Shown here in pieces: positions 41,785 through 53,682 of a DNA stretch of 64,000 bases. This stretch comes from Molanna angustata. Taxonomy: Eukaryota > Arthropoda > Insecta > Trichoptera > Molannidae. The notes under the pieces are model-generated. The model did no database searches, was not told the origin of the DNA, and saw only the letters and a list, made by a program, of their open reading frames with translations. Positions within the stretch are counted from its first letter, which is position 1; each line of letters opens with the position of its first letter. A program made the translations under genes and the position numbers. Location: positions 14,177,718 to 14,241,717 of the forward strand of contig OY754978.1 in the NCBI GenBank assembly GCA_963576475.1. Reading direction: 5' to 3'.

Positions 41785-43470
41785 ATTAAATTATTTAAAT
41801 ATTTTATTCTGAAAACTTGACGATTCTTCAATGCCATTTTTTGGATTATCGGACAATTGGCCGTGGACAATTGGCCGTACGCCCTTTTTACCGTATAGAC
41901 AATTTATCGTGAGGACAATTGACCGTGAGGACAGTTGGCCGTGAGGACAATTGGCCGTGGGGACAGTTGGCCGTGAGGACAATTGGCCGTGGGGACAGTT
42001 GATCGTACGGACAATTGACCGTGAGGACAATTTATCGTATGGACAATTGACCGTATAGACAATTGACCGTATGGACAATTCACCGTGCGGAAACTATTTT
42101 TAGCATCAGAAAATTTTTTCTTTCTTTTTTCGTTTGAGTTAAATAAATTGCGTGAGTAAAAAAATGTTCGTTTATGGCGACGAACCGATTCCCTTATTTT
42201 TTTATTTCAAGATACTAGGAGAAACCCAATATGTCGACAGTGATTAAAACGAAATTTTACAAAATAAGCGGTAATTATGTAGTTCTAATTTGCAATATTT
42301 TGAGATATAAGAAGACGTCTGTTTATAGACTTCTTCTTGTTCTTTTTTTCATGTTTCGAGATGGATATCGATTTATACTAATAAGAAGGTGTAGATTTCG
42401 AAACAATTTAAACTTCTTTGTTTTCTTTTGAAATGATGAGAAACCAATATGGCGGCCGTGATTTAAGGATGAATTTTCAAAGTGAATGATTATGTTGGGT
42501 TTATCGAGTTTTAAATTGCTACATTTTGAGATTTAAGAAGACGTCTGTTCTTAAACTTCTTCTTGTTCTTTTTTTGATTTTTCTAGATGGATATAGATTC
42601 ATACTAATTAAAAGGTGGAGATTTCGAAATAATTTAAACTTCTTTGTTTTCTTTTGAAATTATGAGAAAACAATATGGCGACCATGATTTAAAGGTAGTT
42701 TTTCAAAATTAATTGCTTCATTTTCAGATTTAAATTGACGTTTTTAAAATAATTTTAATTTTAAAAATAGTTTCCGCACGGTGAATTGTCCATACGGTCA
42801 ATTGTCCATACGATAAATTGTCCTCACGGTCAATTGTCCGTACGATCAACTGTCCCAACGGCCAATTGTCCTCACGGCCAACTGTCCCCACGGCCAATTG
42901 TCCTCACGGCCAACTGTCCCCACGGCCAATTGTCCTCACGGCCAACTGTCCTTACGGTCTATTGTCCTCACGATAAATTGTCCATACGGTAAAAAGGGCG
43001 TACGGCCAATTGTCCACGGCCAATCCGCTACGGCCAATTGTCCGGACACGCATTTTTTAAAAGTGATGTGTCTTTTTAGCAATTTGTTTCCTGAGCTTGG
43101 GGTCACTTTGAAATATTTAACAGTTAAAAAAAATAGAGAAACACTGATCCGATATCTTTCAAAATCTATAATGTATATGTACCTATAGTCTAAGCGAGTA
43201 TAAGATATATAAATTTGCATATTTGAAAAGAATCAAACGAGTACTTTAGTCTTTAATCGATAAAGTAAGAATTTACACGCTGTACATAGTAAATAGCACA
43301 TGGAACACAGCACACCCACAGATACATTGTGATGAAACTTTAAGAATACAATCTCAGCATGATAACTACTATTTGATTATCTGCAATTAAAAAAAACCTT
43401 AATAATTGCGAATTCATAGCTGCCCAGTATATCTCCTATTGATATAGTGAGAAGTAAAAACATAAAATAC
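41785..43470 (+). mobile_element. G-family element split by a 1.2-kb fold-back transposon
   Basis: G sequence runs 'aatattttattctgaaaac' to 'cttcaatgccattttt' (41842), stops, and resumes at 43059 with 'tttttagcaatttg', 'ctgagcttggggtcac' and 'tgatataggtga'-type end near 43450. Removing the insert restores normal G order. Confidence 0.75.
41843..43050. mobile_element. Fold-back transposon with tandem-repeat arms
   Basis: Flanked by CATTTTTT (41835-41842 and 43051-43058), an 8-bp target duplication. Arms of about 240-270 bp (41851-42090, 42775-43045) are inverted repeats made of a 16-18 bp unit, GGACAATTGGCCGTGA and variants. The middle (42100-42770) holds three diverged tandem copies of an approximately 220-bp unit (starts near 42222, 42437, 42662). 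No transposase. Arms and duplication length resemble fold-back or Mutator-like elements. Confidence 0.75.
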
Positions 43471-43819
43471 AAATCTATATGTATCTTCTTTTGCCTGTTT
43501 CCGGTCACTCCTGAAAAAAGTCTAAGAGTCTAAACCTACCCTCTGTCGCACAAGCTCTCCAGTTACACATTATCTTTGTTCATTTATCCTCAAAGCTTCT
43601 GGCCATGTTTCCTTCCCCTTTGTATTTCAGAGTTGTCACACTTATATAAAATTGACATCACCATAATGATATCTGAAACTAATTAGGTAATAAATTTTAT
43701 AAAGTTTTATAAATCCGAAATCAGAATTCTCCCCGACAGCAAAGAAGTGGTGAGTAATTATAATAAATCATTAAAGGTTAAAGGGATTTCAGATTTTTAA
43801 ACGCCGAAATGTGATGATG

Positions 43820-44194
43820 TCTCTACTAGTGTTCGAGAGAAAAATACTCAGAAGGATATTCGGACCTGTGCAGGTAAACGGAGCTTAGAGAATACGACAC
43901 AACGATGAGATCTACAATATTTATAATGAGCCCAACATTATAAAGGTGATAAAAATAGGGAGGCTGCGATGGGCAGGACACGTGGAAAGAATGGGCGATG
44001 GAAGAGTGCCAAAAAGGGTCCTGCAAACAAAGCCAAAAGGTAGACGAAACGTTGGTAGACCCAAGCTCCGATGGTTGGATGGCGTGCAGCGAGATGTGGA
44101 GGTTTTTGGTGTAAGGAACTGGAGGGAAGCATGTCAGCCAAGCCAAGGCCCGCAATGGGCTGTGGAGCCATTGATGATGATGATGATGATGAAC
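43820..44194 (+). pseudogene. RTE-like LINE, 5'-truncated, with target duplication
   Basis: TGTGATGATG at 43810-43819 and 44195-44204 is a 10-bp target duplication. The insert encodes FERKILRRIFGP, then VIKIGRLRWAGHVERMGDGR and GRPKLRWLDGVQRD, and ends with (GATGAT)n. Close to the 3' end of the 9.3-11.7 kb LINE in type. A stop after VQVNGA interrupts the early part. Confidence 0.8.
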
Positions 44195-44344
44195 TGTGAT
44201 GATGCATTCGTCGGTTTTGGTGTTCTCAGTGAATCATATTCACAATTCTGCGAGTTACCAAGATATCAATCTTTTTTACTGCGATTTCACAGATTCAAAT
44301 TTTCAACTAACTTATGGTTTTTCTATTGTATGTAAAAATTTATT

Positions 44345-44510
44345 TATATGTTAAGCTTCCCGGGCAACTAACACGAACTCAAAAACAATTTGCCACAATC
44401 TGGAGACTTATCGTCTCACAGACCCATACTGAAAACCAAAATAAAATCGAACCTGAGACCTTTGTCTCGTGAGTCACAGATCTTACTAAGTCACGAAGGC
44501 TGACTTACTT
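44345..44510 (-). mobile_element. SINE-A, decayed
   Basis: Minus-strand order 'cgggcaacta', 'tttgccacaatctggagact', 'cgtctcacagac', then a damaged tRNA-like head to 44510. Confidence 0.7.
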
Positions 44511-44514
44511 AATA

Positions 44515-45125
44515 AATCTATGAGGACAATAATATTTTGATTTTGCAAACATAATTAGGTGTACTTGTGTGGATGAATTAAATTTTCAACAAGGATAACA
44601 TTTTTCATCTCAATTTAGCATCAATCAAAAAGTCGACAGGACGATAATAATTTATTCAAATTATATTATAACCGAGGTTATCGTAGTACACCTTAGACGA
44701 TATCATTTGAGATCATTAAACTAAATTGCTTTCAAAATTTTCCTACTTAACTCATGCTCTGGGCTACGAGTCAAATTTTATTTCTTTGCCACTCTAAAAA
44801 TCTTATGTAAAGCGTAAAGACGAAATGATATTTAGACGTAGGTACTTTGATAATAAATATTTAAACCGTGTAATTGAGAAGATGTTATTTAAATCGTTCA
44901 ACAACCGCAGATTAGCTACAAAGATAAGCTATACACGAAGCCAGACCAAAAGTCTAAGGAATTATTCGATACGATTTAATTTTAGAAGATAGTACTAGTC
45001 GTCATGTTTTCAGACATGCACTAGAATTAACATATTATTTTTAATCAATTTAATGTTATTAATGTGTTATTCTCCAAAATGACTTGCAAAATATCAGTAT
45101 ATAAAGATTAAATAAAATTGTTTAT
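44515..45125. other. No recognisable feature
   Basis: AT-rich sequence without coding or repeat evidence. Confidence 0.4.
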
Positions 45126-45126
45126 A

Positions 45127-45310
45127 TTATTTAAAAGCCATGCAATAATTGAAGTTCTTTATAATTTTTAAATTTTCTTCGGTAAATAGTAAAAAAATTA
45201 CATCATGGAAAATATCGATAGTATCGTTAGTAAATAAAAGAAATAAAACTGGACCTAAAGGAGAAGTATTGAATCCAATATATAGCGCTGTTATCGAGAT
45301 CTTAAATAAA
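45127..45310 (-). pseudogene. LINE reverse transcriptase relic with altered active site
   Basis: Minus-strand frame: SPLGPVLFLLFTNDTIDIF then DVIFLLFTEENLKII. This aligns with the 'GS.LGPLLFLLFINDI ... FLLYADDLKI' region of Jockey/CR1-type RTs. The catalytic pair of aspartates appears as EE (FTEE), which would abolish activity. Only about 60 codons remain. Confidence 0.65.
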
Positions 45311-45904
45311 TATTTTTCAACCAATTTTTTTCATTTTTCTCATCCAAAAATATATGTATAAAATATATCACAAGTTTCGTTTTCCCTCCACCCCCTTGGA
45401 TTATTTTATTAGAAAAAAGGGTCGTAATCAATTTATAATTGTTTTTGTATAATCTTTCAATAGATGTCGGTATGAAAATCTATTGACATATGTCTGTATT
45501 ACGCATCTAAAGAGTATACCATAAACAAATGTACGAAAAAAATGTAAAATACTTCCGTTACTTCCACGACCACCCGCTTTGTTATGGAGACTGTAACCCA
45601 TCCCTTCAAAAAACACTAAATGAGCGACAAAAAACTGCAAAGCTCGAAGAGTAGTTCATGAAGTAGCTTATAATGCAAAAAGAACAATAGAAGAATGAGA
45701 CTAGAAACTTTAATATCAATAAAAAAATATAAAATGAGGTCTATGTATATAAAATGCGGTCTACACAAAAGGTGGTCTACTTCCAAGGCGGTCTGTGGCC
45801 GTACAACGTCTGCCCGTTGTATACAATATAATTTGATTAATATCAAATCACTTATAGAGACGGCTTTATGTTGGACATACTAATTATAATAGTATTATCC
45901 GGTA

Positions 45905-46155
45905 TTTCAACATGAATAGATTGCAGGACAGGAGACTTTACTTCGACCAAATATTACTATATAAAATTTGCAATAACTTAATCGATTCCCCTGACATAAT
46001 CAATATTGTATCACTCCATGTACCGAATAGACACACCCGCTCATAAAATTTATTCCACATACCAGTATGCCACATTAATTACATATTTTTTCACCCATGT
46101 TTAGAATTCAGCGATAAAATAATACACATTTCAAACATACAGACATTTTTTTATG
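45905..46155 (+). pseudogene. LINE ORF2 C-terminal relic
   Basis: Frame gives LQDRRLYFDQILLYKICNNL, IDSPDIINIVSLHVPNRHTR and, after a stop, NLFHIPVCHINYIFF: the terminal 'R...D...LYK..N..ID' block of Jockey-type LINEs. Confidence 0.65.
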
Positions 46156-46159
46156 ACAC

Positions 46160-47024
46160 TTTACAACATTATCAAAAACACATAAAGGTGTTATTTAACT
46201 CTAATACACAATCCAAAATAAAGCTCGCACAAACTCTCCTTCTCCCCATTCTCGATTATGCAGATATTTGCTATTTGGATCTTACTCAGGAACTTCTAAA
46301 CAAATTAGATCGATTACAAAACGTCTGCATACGTTTCATATTTAATCTTCGCAAATACGACCACATATCATTTTTTCGCAAGGAACTCAAATGGCTTCCT
46401 ATCCGTCTGCGCCGTGATCAACACACTCTTTGTCTTCTGTTTAACATTTTGAACAACCCTAATGCTACATCATATCTGACTGAAAGATTTCAACCTCTGG
46501 CCTCTCATGGACTCCCGCTTCGATCTAGAGAAGAGAGAACCCTCGCCATCCCATCACATGCCACGGCTTTCTATTCATCATCATTTACTGTCCATGCTGC
46601 CCGGTTATGGAACAACTTGGCCCTTGACATTAGAACTGCACCAACGTTAGGAACCTTCAAAACCAGATTAAAACGCGCGCTCTTACTTTCCATTTCTTAA
46701 CCAATGTACATACTTCCCATTTATTTCCCTATTCTTGTAGTTTCTCCTCTCCTTTTTTTCCCTTCCCTCCCATAGTGTTGTAACAGGTTTTATCTATGAT
46801 TTGTTAAATTTTCATTGATGTACATATTTTTATTCTTCTTACTATCTTGTGTTTAAATGTAATATGTTTATGGTTTTATATATATTTTCTTTTTTGTACA
46901 TGTACCATTTTGTCTCATAACTGTCACAGATGGTTGACTGGAAGAAATTGCCACAAGGCAATAAGTCCGCCATTTGTACTAGCTATTAAGTAATGTACAA
47001 TAAAGTGTTTAAATAAATAAATAA
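46160..47024 (+). mobile_element. LINE 3' end with ORF2 C-terminus and 3' UTR
   Basis: Coding relic followed by a T-rich 3' UTR with 'ggaagaaattgccacaaggc' (46942) and 'aataagtccgcc', then 'gtacaataaagtgtttaaat' and an (AAAT)n tail ending near 47024. The same 3' UTR blocks recur in reverse at 20.4 kb and 1-75. Confidence 0.8.
46188..46700 (+). pseudogene. LINE ORF2 C-terminus (170 codons open)
   Basis: SKIKLAQTLLLPILDYADIC near the start, then LDRLQNVCIRFIFNLRKYDH, WLPIRLRRDQHTL, SHGLPLRSREERTLAIP and AARLWNNLALDIR..., ending FKTRLKRAL. This is the region after the reverse transcriptase thumb. First codon is GTG at the fragment edge, so no true start. A homologous piece begins at 63790. Confidence 0.8.
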
Positions 47025-47406
47025 ATCCAACAATCCCCTCCTCATTCATTAAGGATCCCTACTACTCATTCTGAGACATAGTCGTTAACTGTAGATGTAT
47101 TTATGTTTATTTTTATCAATCTTTTTCAATTTTGTATTATTTAATGACTTTTTTAACTAAATCCTTTTATTGTATCAACATTAATTTAAATTGAAGACAG
47201 CATTTTTGGCTCAACTCTCATTCAAATAATACAATGTAAAATATATATCTTCATACTTTTTAGATAACTTGGAGGCATTAGAGATAAAAAAGCCTTAAAT
47301 AAAAAATAATTAATAATCATGTACATTTAAACAATATTAATAATCAAGTACATTTAATATTTTTTCTTTGACAACGTCTGCTTTCAATAATGTAAGCTCC
47401 GCCCAT

Positions 47407-47690
47407 CAACTTCTTCTTCTTCAATGGCTCTACAGCCCATATCGAGCCTTGGCCTCCAGCAACTTCCTCCTCCAACCTCTCCTGTCACCTGCTGCGACCC
47501 TCCAGTTTGGCACATTCAGAAGCTGGGATGCGTCCCTCCCAATATCATCTTCCCATCGCAGCCTCGGTCTCCCGACCTTTCTTTTGCCACCTGGGTGCCC
47601 CTCTAAGACTCTTTTTGGTACCCGTGATGATGGCATTCTCTGAACATGCCCGGCCCATCTTAGCCTGCTTAGTCTTATATGTTCAGACAG
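47407..47690 (-). pseudogene. RTE-like LINE C-terminal fragment
   Basis: Minus strand: RLRWAGHVQRMPSSRVPKRV, GRPRLRWEDDIGRDA, NWRVAAGDRRGWRRKLLEAK and the ARYGL end, then a GAAGAAGAAG tail at 47410. Same family type as 9.3-11.7 kb (ARTGL end). Truncated at about 47690. Confidence 0.75.
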
Positions 47691-47769
47691 TTTGGGTGCT
47701 TTGTAAATGCTGTACCCATCAACTTACCGATACATAATTTAGACACACGGGTCACATTTTATACATAGT

Positions 47770-48415
47770 AACTAAGTTTCTTTACTTAGGAAGCATGTTT
47801 CAGCGTGATGGAAGATTGGAAAAAGATATTGAAAGGAGAGTAACGGCAGGTAATAGAGTGAATGGTGCATTAAAACCGGTAATGGCTGACCCAATTATTT
47901 CGAGGCAAGCAAAGCTCGCGGTACACAATGGTATCGTCGCACCGACTCTAATGTATGCTAGTGAGACATGGACATGGCAGAAGACGCATGAAAGTAGAAT
48001 TAACGCGGTTGAAATGAGGTCACTAAGACGAATGTGTGGTAAAACGATGTATGATAGAATAAGAAATGAGTATATTAGACGATAATGTTTGATTGAAAGA
48101 AATATCGTAAGTAAGATGAAAATAAATGCCCTAAGGTGGTTCGGCCACATAGAAAGAATGAGTGATGACCGTCTGACAAAAAAAGTATACAAGGCTGATA
48201 AAAGAGAAACGAAAAGTAGAGGTCGACCAAGAAAAAGTTGGCACGATCACATAAATGGGATTTTGAAAGATGGTGATGTTAGAAGTAAGAATAATAGAAG
48301 AGCGTGTATGAGACGATGTATGGACGTGAATGAAGCGAGGAATGTATGTCAAGAGAGAGGAGTCTGGCGTTCGGTTCTCTCTGCCTACCCCAAATAGGGA
48401 AATGGTGTGATGGTA
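47770..48415 (+). pseudogene. RTE-like LINE ORF2 C-terminus with one in-frame stop
   Basis: Frame from 47795: MFQRDGRLEKDIERRVTAGN, VAPTLMYASETWTWQK and MRSLRRMCGKTMYDRIRNEY, stop TAA at 48083-48085, then the same frame continues INALRWFGHIERMSDDRLTK, GRPRKSWHDHI and RGVWRSVLSAYPK. Only this one stop breaks about 200 codons, so inactivation is fairly recent. Other copies: 3.0, 13.05, 37.3 and 61.8 kb. Confidence 0.8.
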
Positions 48416-48438
48416 TGTAACTAAGTTTAGTATAAGTT

Positions 48439-48481
48439 TGTCCGGACGAAGGAGCGCTTACGCCTCCGAAACTAGTTGGCA
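48439..48481 (+). ncRNA. Hammerhead ribozyme-like motif
   Basis: Stem I UGUC/GGCA (48439-48442 with 48478-48481, one U-G pair); core CGGACGA (48443-48449; U4 to G); extra A (48450); stem II GGAG/CUCC plus an inner CG/CG around CUUA; GAAA (48468-48471); stem III A-U and C-G with loop UA; H17 = U (48477). It follows directly after the LINE end at 48415. No inverted arms seen. Confidence 0.55.
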
Positions 48482-48577
48482 TAAAAATACTCAACATGGT
48501 TAAAAACTAAGATATTTTATTTAACTATATTGATAAAATACATAACTTACAAGGTGTAGCTTTCGGAGATTTTATTC

Positions 48578-48730
48578 GGAGACTTCTCGGGTAACTATCA
48601 GGTACTATGTAAAATAATTATTTATCACGCACCCAATAACAAGCTGCAATATTCTTGAGATTTGCTATACTAATCGTCTTACAGATCCAGAGTGAAAATA
48701 CAATTAAAAACTGCTGTCTCCATCGAAATA
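48578..48730 (-). mobile_element. SINE-A, body and partial head
   Basis: Minus-strand 'ctcgggtaacta', 'caggtactatgtaaaataat' and 'aacaagctgcaatattct', ending 'tgctgtctccatcg' where the tRNA-like head breaks off. Confidence 0.7.
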
Positions 48731-48897
48731 ATAAATATCATGTAAATGCTGCTAGGCAGTTAAACGCATCGATGAAACAAATTTGTATAGTTAGTAGAAT
48801 TAAATTTGTGTCTTAATCTAATCAAAACGGAACTCATCAAATTTTAAAATGTCAAATTATCTAGAACTTTCCTATTCAAGTTGCTAATCGAAAAAAA

Positions 48898-49242
48898 ATG
48901 GTCAATATATCTCTCATACTCGTAAACCGGCCGTCGTCGTGTTCGCATCTGAAACTCAAGGTCACCGATAAGTTTAGCGATACAAAAGAATACGAAATAT
49001 TACCTATGGAAGTGCTCTCTACCTTTGAAAGTTGGGCCACCTTTTCAAGAGGGCCATTCATCCTTTTCCATTATACTCTCGTACACTTTCCTGGATTCTT
49101 TATCGGGAGTTGTGATGATAAATTTGCGTGCGATACGACGATACACCAGACACGAAAACGACCACTCATCTTTCCATTAAGGTCGGATGCTGTCACAACA
49201 CCGTTAGACATAGTAAAGTCTCAAGCCTGTAATATCAAATAG
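48898..49242 (+). CDS. Unrecognised 114-codon open frame
   Basis: ATG-started frame with mixed composition (ILVNRPSSCSHLKLKVTDKF near the start, YTLVHFPGFFIGSCDDKFAC in the middle). No domain recognised, no signal peptide or clear membrane segment. It is not part of a repeat seen here and is somewhat GC-richer than its surroundings. Chance frame or a fragment of an unknown gene; low confidence. Confidence 0.2.
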   Translation: MVNISLILVNRPSSCSHLKLKVTDKFSDTKEYEILPMEVLSTFESWATFSRGPFILFHYTLVHFPGFFIGSCDDKFACDTTIHQTRKRPLIFPLRSDAVTTPLDIVKSQACNIK

Positions 49243-49689
49243 AAATATAAGAAGTAGGTACAACGAGGTGACATGTAAAGGACACATAAAAAATAATCAA
49301 CAGAGTCATTTTAAGCAAAATGAATTAGAAAAAGTAATTGAAATTTTGAAAACAAACCTCCACTAAGATATTTATGAAACTAATATATGCATAAACCAAA
49401 GACTTTATAATAATGTATATATATATAAGGTCTTTGGCATAAACAGTTACTTTCATAATTTATATTGTTTCAAATTTGGTAGTGGTTGTTCCAAATAATA
49501 GAAAGTTAAAAAAAAAAAAAAAAAAAATTGAAATATTTGCTGTGAGAAGTGTTCAATAATTAAATAATTAATTAATAATTAACTGTCCCAAATAAACCAA
49601 ATAAATAAATAAATAATTTTATTTTATTTGAGGACTTGACAAAGTTTCAATAACAAGACGCGATTACTATGAAAGGAGGAACATTTTCT

Positions 49690-49865
49690 ACACACACGCG
49701 CACGCACATACGCACGCACTCGCGCGAGAGCACAAACACACAGACTGCACTCACACACTCTCACTCACATACACTCTTTCACACACACACAAATACATAC
49801 ACTTAGAAACTCTCTCTGTCATGCGCGCTCATACACTAAATCACACAATTATTTATTTTTTATTT
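49690..49865. repeat. CA/CTCA-rich simple-sequence tract
   Basis: Imperfect 'cacacgcgcacgcacatacg' and 'cactctcactcacatacact' runs. Confidence 0.85.
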
Positions 49866-50559
49866 TTTTTATATTAGGTATAGAACGTAAGAGCTTCAAG
49901 TCTTATTTGCATTTCTGTCTTTTTCCTTTTACTAGACTATTTCCATTTCTTTATTTTCTCGATGACAGCTCCTGTGGAAACATTGAATGTGCGTCTTTTT
50001 TACATTATCTATGCATTATTTTATAAAAATATGACGCTTTCACACGTACAAGGTCATACCAAGAGAAACCGATAGGGATGGGGCTATCGTTAAACGTAAC
50101 ACGATAACACGACCGTCTTGTTGTGAGTGACAGATTAAAACAAACACAAAATGGCGGTGGGCCATTGAGCGTTCCCTTCTTGAAAAAATATATTTGAATG
50201 TTTTTGTTGTATTTGTCTTTGTTCAAAATATAATAAATATATGCGATCGATATCATTACTTATTTGGTCACAACACTACAACTATCAAATTATAACTGTC
50301 ATCGAGAAAATAAAGAAAAGGAAACAGTGTAATTGTATGCATGTACTGTGTGATATCCTTTGTATTACAAAATGAATGAATAAATAATCATAATCATGGA
50401 ATTTTTAAAATTTACTGACATCAACGTGTGCATCGTTGACTTTTAATGAATGGTTTTCAAAACTTTGATATTAATTAATTTATTTCTCAGTTTTCATAAA
50501 ATAATAATAAATAATTTAGGTTCCGTTCGTGAGCATAATTCATGGGCTGGCTTATATAC

Positions 50560-51310
50560 AATAAATTAACAATAAACAAGGAAAAGTGTAAATATTTAGT
50601 ATGCAAACAAAGAAATAAACCAAACATATCAATAAAAATAAATATGGAAAATGTCTACAGAACATAAAATGCCTAGACTACAGAACATAAAATACCTAGG
50701 ATTAACTGTAGACGAAAAACTGTCGTGGATGCCACACGTCAATAATTTGCATAATAAAATATCAGGAGTTATCGGTGCACTGAGAAGGAGCAATCTACCT
50801 ATTGATATAAAAAAAAGATATACAAAATGCAAATAATTCCACATATAACATATTATAATATTGTAGTTTGGTCACATTGCTCAAAGCAGTTGATTGGGAC
50901 TACAGGAAGGATGCTAACCAAGGCACTTAAAACTATGTACGAACTACACTGGCGAACACCTACACAAACTGTATATGAAATAGTATCAGAACCCACAATA
51001 TAACATATTATAAACTATGAAAAAATAATGTACATTTATAAAATCAAACATGACTTACTTAGCACAATACACTCCTGGAAACTGTTAGTGACATACATAA
51101 CTACGACACTAGACAAAGAAACAACCTAAGAAACATTAGCAATAGAACAGACAGACTAAACAAAGGACTATTATCCACCAGCATTAATTTGTACAATCAA
51201 CTACCAGATGACATTAAGCACTGCCAAAAACTCCATTTTTTCAAAAAAAAGTTAAAACAACACATACTGCATGATAGTTCTTTCAAATAGATTTTCCTGT
51301 ACTCCTGGCT
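50560..51310 (+). pseudogene. LINE reverse transcriptase C-terminal relic
   Basis: Frame at 50651 gives LQNIKYLGLTVDEKLSWMPH and VNNLHNKISGVIGALRR; after a shift IIPHITYYNIVWSHCSKQLI and TKALKTMYELHWRTPTQTVY; later LYNQLPDDIKHCQKLHFFKK-like sequence (51190-51250). Typical RT thumb and end of a CR1/Jockey-type LINE with several frameshifts. Confidence 0.75.
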
Positions 51311-51499
51311 AACTGTTTTGGGCTCCACTATGGTTGAATTTTCAATTTTTTTTGTAAACTTCATTGTAATGTTATTGTTCACCACATTTTATAACATGTA
51401 TTAATCTAACAAAATGTCAATATAAACCAAAATGTATGTCAACACTCATACCAGCAAACGCTGTCTGTGTTGAATTTTTAAATAAATAATTTATTACAA

Positions 51500-52083
<584 letters not shown>

Positions 52084-52094
52084 AAGAATAATAG

Positions 52095-53165
52095 AGAGAA
52101 AAATAAGCATAAAGAACAAACAAAAGATAAAAAGAGAAAAGAAAAACATCAATTTGTAAATTCAAAACAATAGAAATCTATTGAAATCACTTTAGTCACT
52201 GCAAAATTGGTGCCCATCTTCTGAGAATTAGAGATAATAATAATGGAAATAAATAGAGAATTTCTATAAAATTGTCTTCTGAATGCTGTTGACATTTTTT
52301 TTAATCATGGGTATCACTTTGAGTCAAAAAGTTGTGATAATCTGTTGAAATTTTCACTGCGAACCAATATAATAAATTATCACAGTAAATAATACATCTA
52401 TAAAAACAATACATCTATAAACAACAAAAACAATACATCATCTAATCTAAACAATACATCTATAAACAATACAGTATACATCTATAATGCGATTTTGTAA
52501 TATATCCAATGGTATTCTTTTTAAGTTGTTGGCTTATAGTGAAAGTAATATGTAACTCTGAACTCATAATATGACTCATTGTGTTTTTTTGATCATTTCT
52601 GATAGTATTAACCAAAGACCTTACATATATACTAAAGTAATAAGGTCTTTGGTATTAACCAATTCAATTCACCACCGTGCATTGTTAATTGTTAACGATT
52701 TGACGAAACTGTAAGTAAAGACAATGTCAAAATATATTATTACTCATATGAAATTTCCATTGTCTAATAAAAAATCAAGACTTGTAATTTAAACCCCAAG
52801 TCATGTTCGAAATGAGGGAACGATGACATCCAACGAATCACGCATCCGTTTTTCCACCTCATTTCCATTTCCACAAGTACCGAGCTAGTGGAATGCGGAA
52901 TGGATATAGATAGATAATACCCACCACAAAAGTGCTAGAGGGTACAGACTACATAACCATACGTGACAATTACAAGGAGTCGACTTGTCCCCTATACGTG
53001 ATCACCAGATCCACTGCTAGTAACGTGATCCATCATTGTCACTGTAAAAGGATAGCTAAAAATCATTTATTTTATTTTATATGCATCAGAACGTTTATCT
53101 CATTTTGTTTATTGATGTTTATTCGAGTTCTTTAAAATGTATTATTTTTGTACATAATATGTACC
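52095..53165. other. No recognisable feature
   Basis: AT-rich with short 'aatacatctataaacaa' repeats at 52387-52485. No gene seen. Confidence 0.4.
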
Positions 53166-53169
53166 TATG

Positions 53170-53515
53170 GTGCATACCTGCTGGCGGGCTCTTTGCAATC
53201 AGGCAATTTCTGTCTTCTTCTTCCTTTCCTCTTCCCAGTTCATCCGGAGTCGACCCTTCTGGTACGCAATCGCCAGACCTTTCGATCTTGTGTCATTTCT
53301 TTGGTTAGTTGCTCCTCCCTCAGCTACCTCTCAATATTTGTCTAGTTCTGGACTGAGTGGGTATGTCCTGTGCGAGTTAAACCACGACATTTCGTCTGAT
53401 AACCATCGGAGTCTGGTCTCCTCTAGTTTCTCCGGAATAGGCGCAACCCCGAAACTATCTCGGAAGTATTCGCTTCTAACTCTGTCCTCTATTGTAACAC
53501 CCGCGGACTAATGAG
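53170..53515 (-). pseudogene. RTE-like LINE C-terminal relic
   Basis: Minus strand: AGVTIEDRVRSEYFRDSFGV, APIPEKLEETRLRWLSDEMS, then PELDKY and KGRLRMNWEEERKKKTEIA. The 'R...Y.R.SFGVAPI..KL.E.RLRW' block is diagnostic of RTE-like ORF2 ends. Shifted and stop-containing. Confidence 0.7.
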
Positions 53516-53682
53516 CATATTCAATTACTTCCAACAAAATTTACAATATTATTGGAGTATTTATCTAGAAGAGAGATAATTGTTGCCGTATAACCATTAG
53601 GTACTCTGCCGGGTTTTAACAATAATTTCTCAACGACTATCATGTTGAATGTCGACTTTGAACTAAAATACATCGCCACAAT

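Noticed and set aside
43826..44207. Minus-strand frames with poly-Ser from the (GAT)n tail
   Set aside because: Antisense to the 43.8-44.2 kb LINE fragment.
47795..48397. Two adjacent genes at 47795-48085 and 48089-48397
   Set aside because: Same frame and same LINE domain order; they are one ORF split by a single stop.
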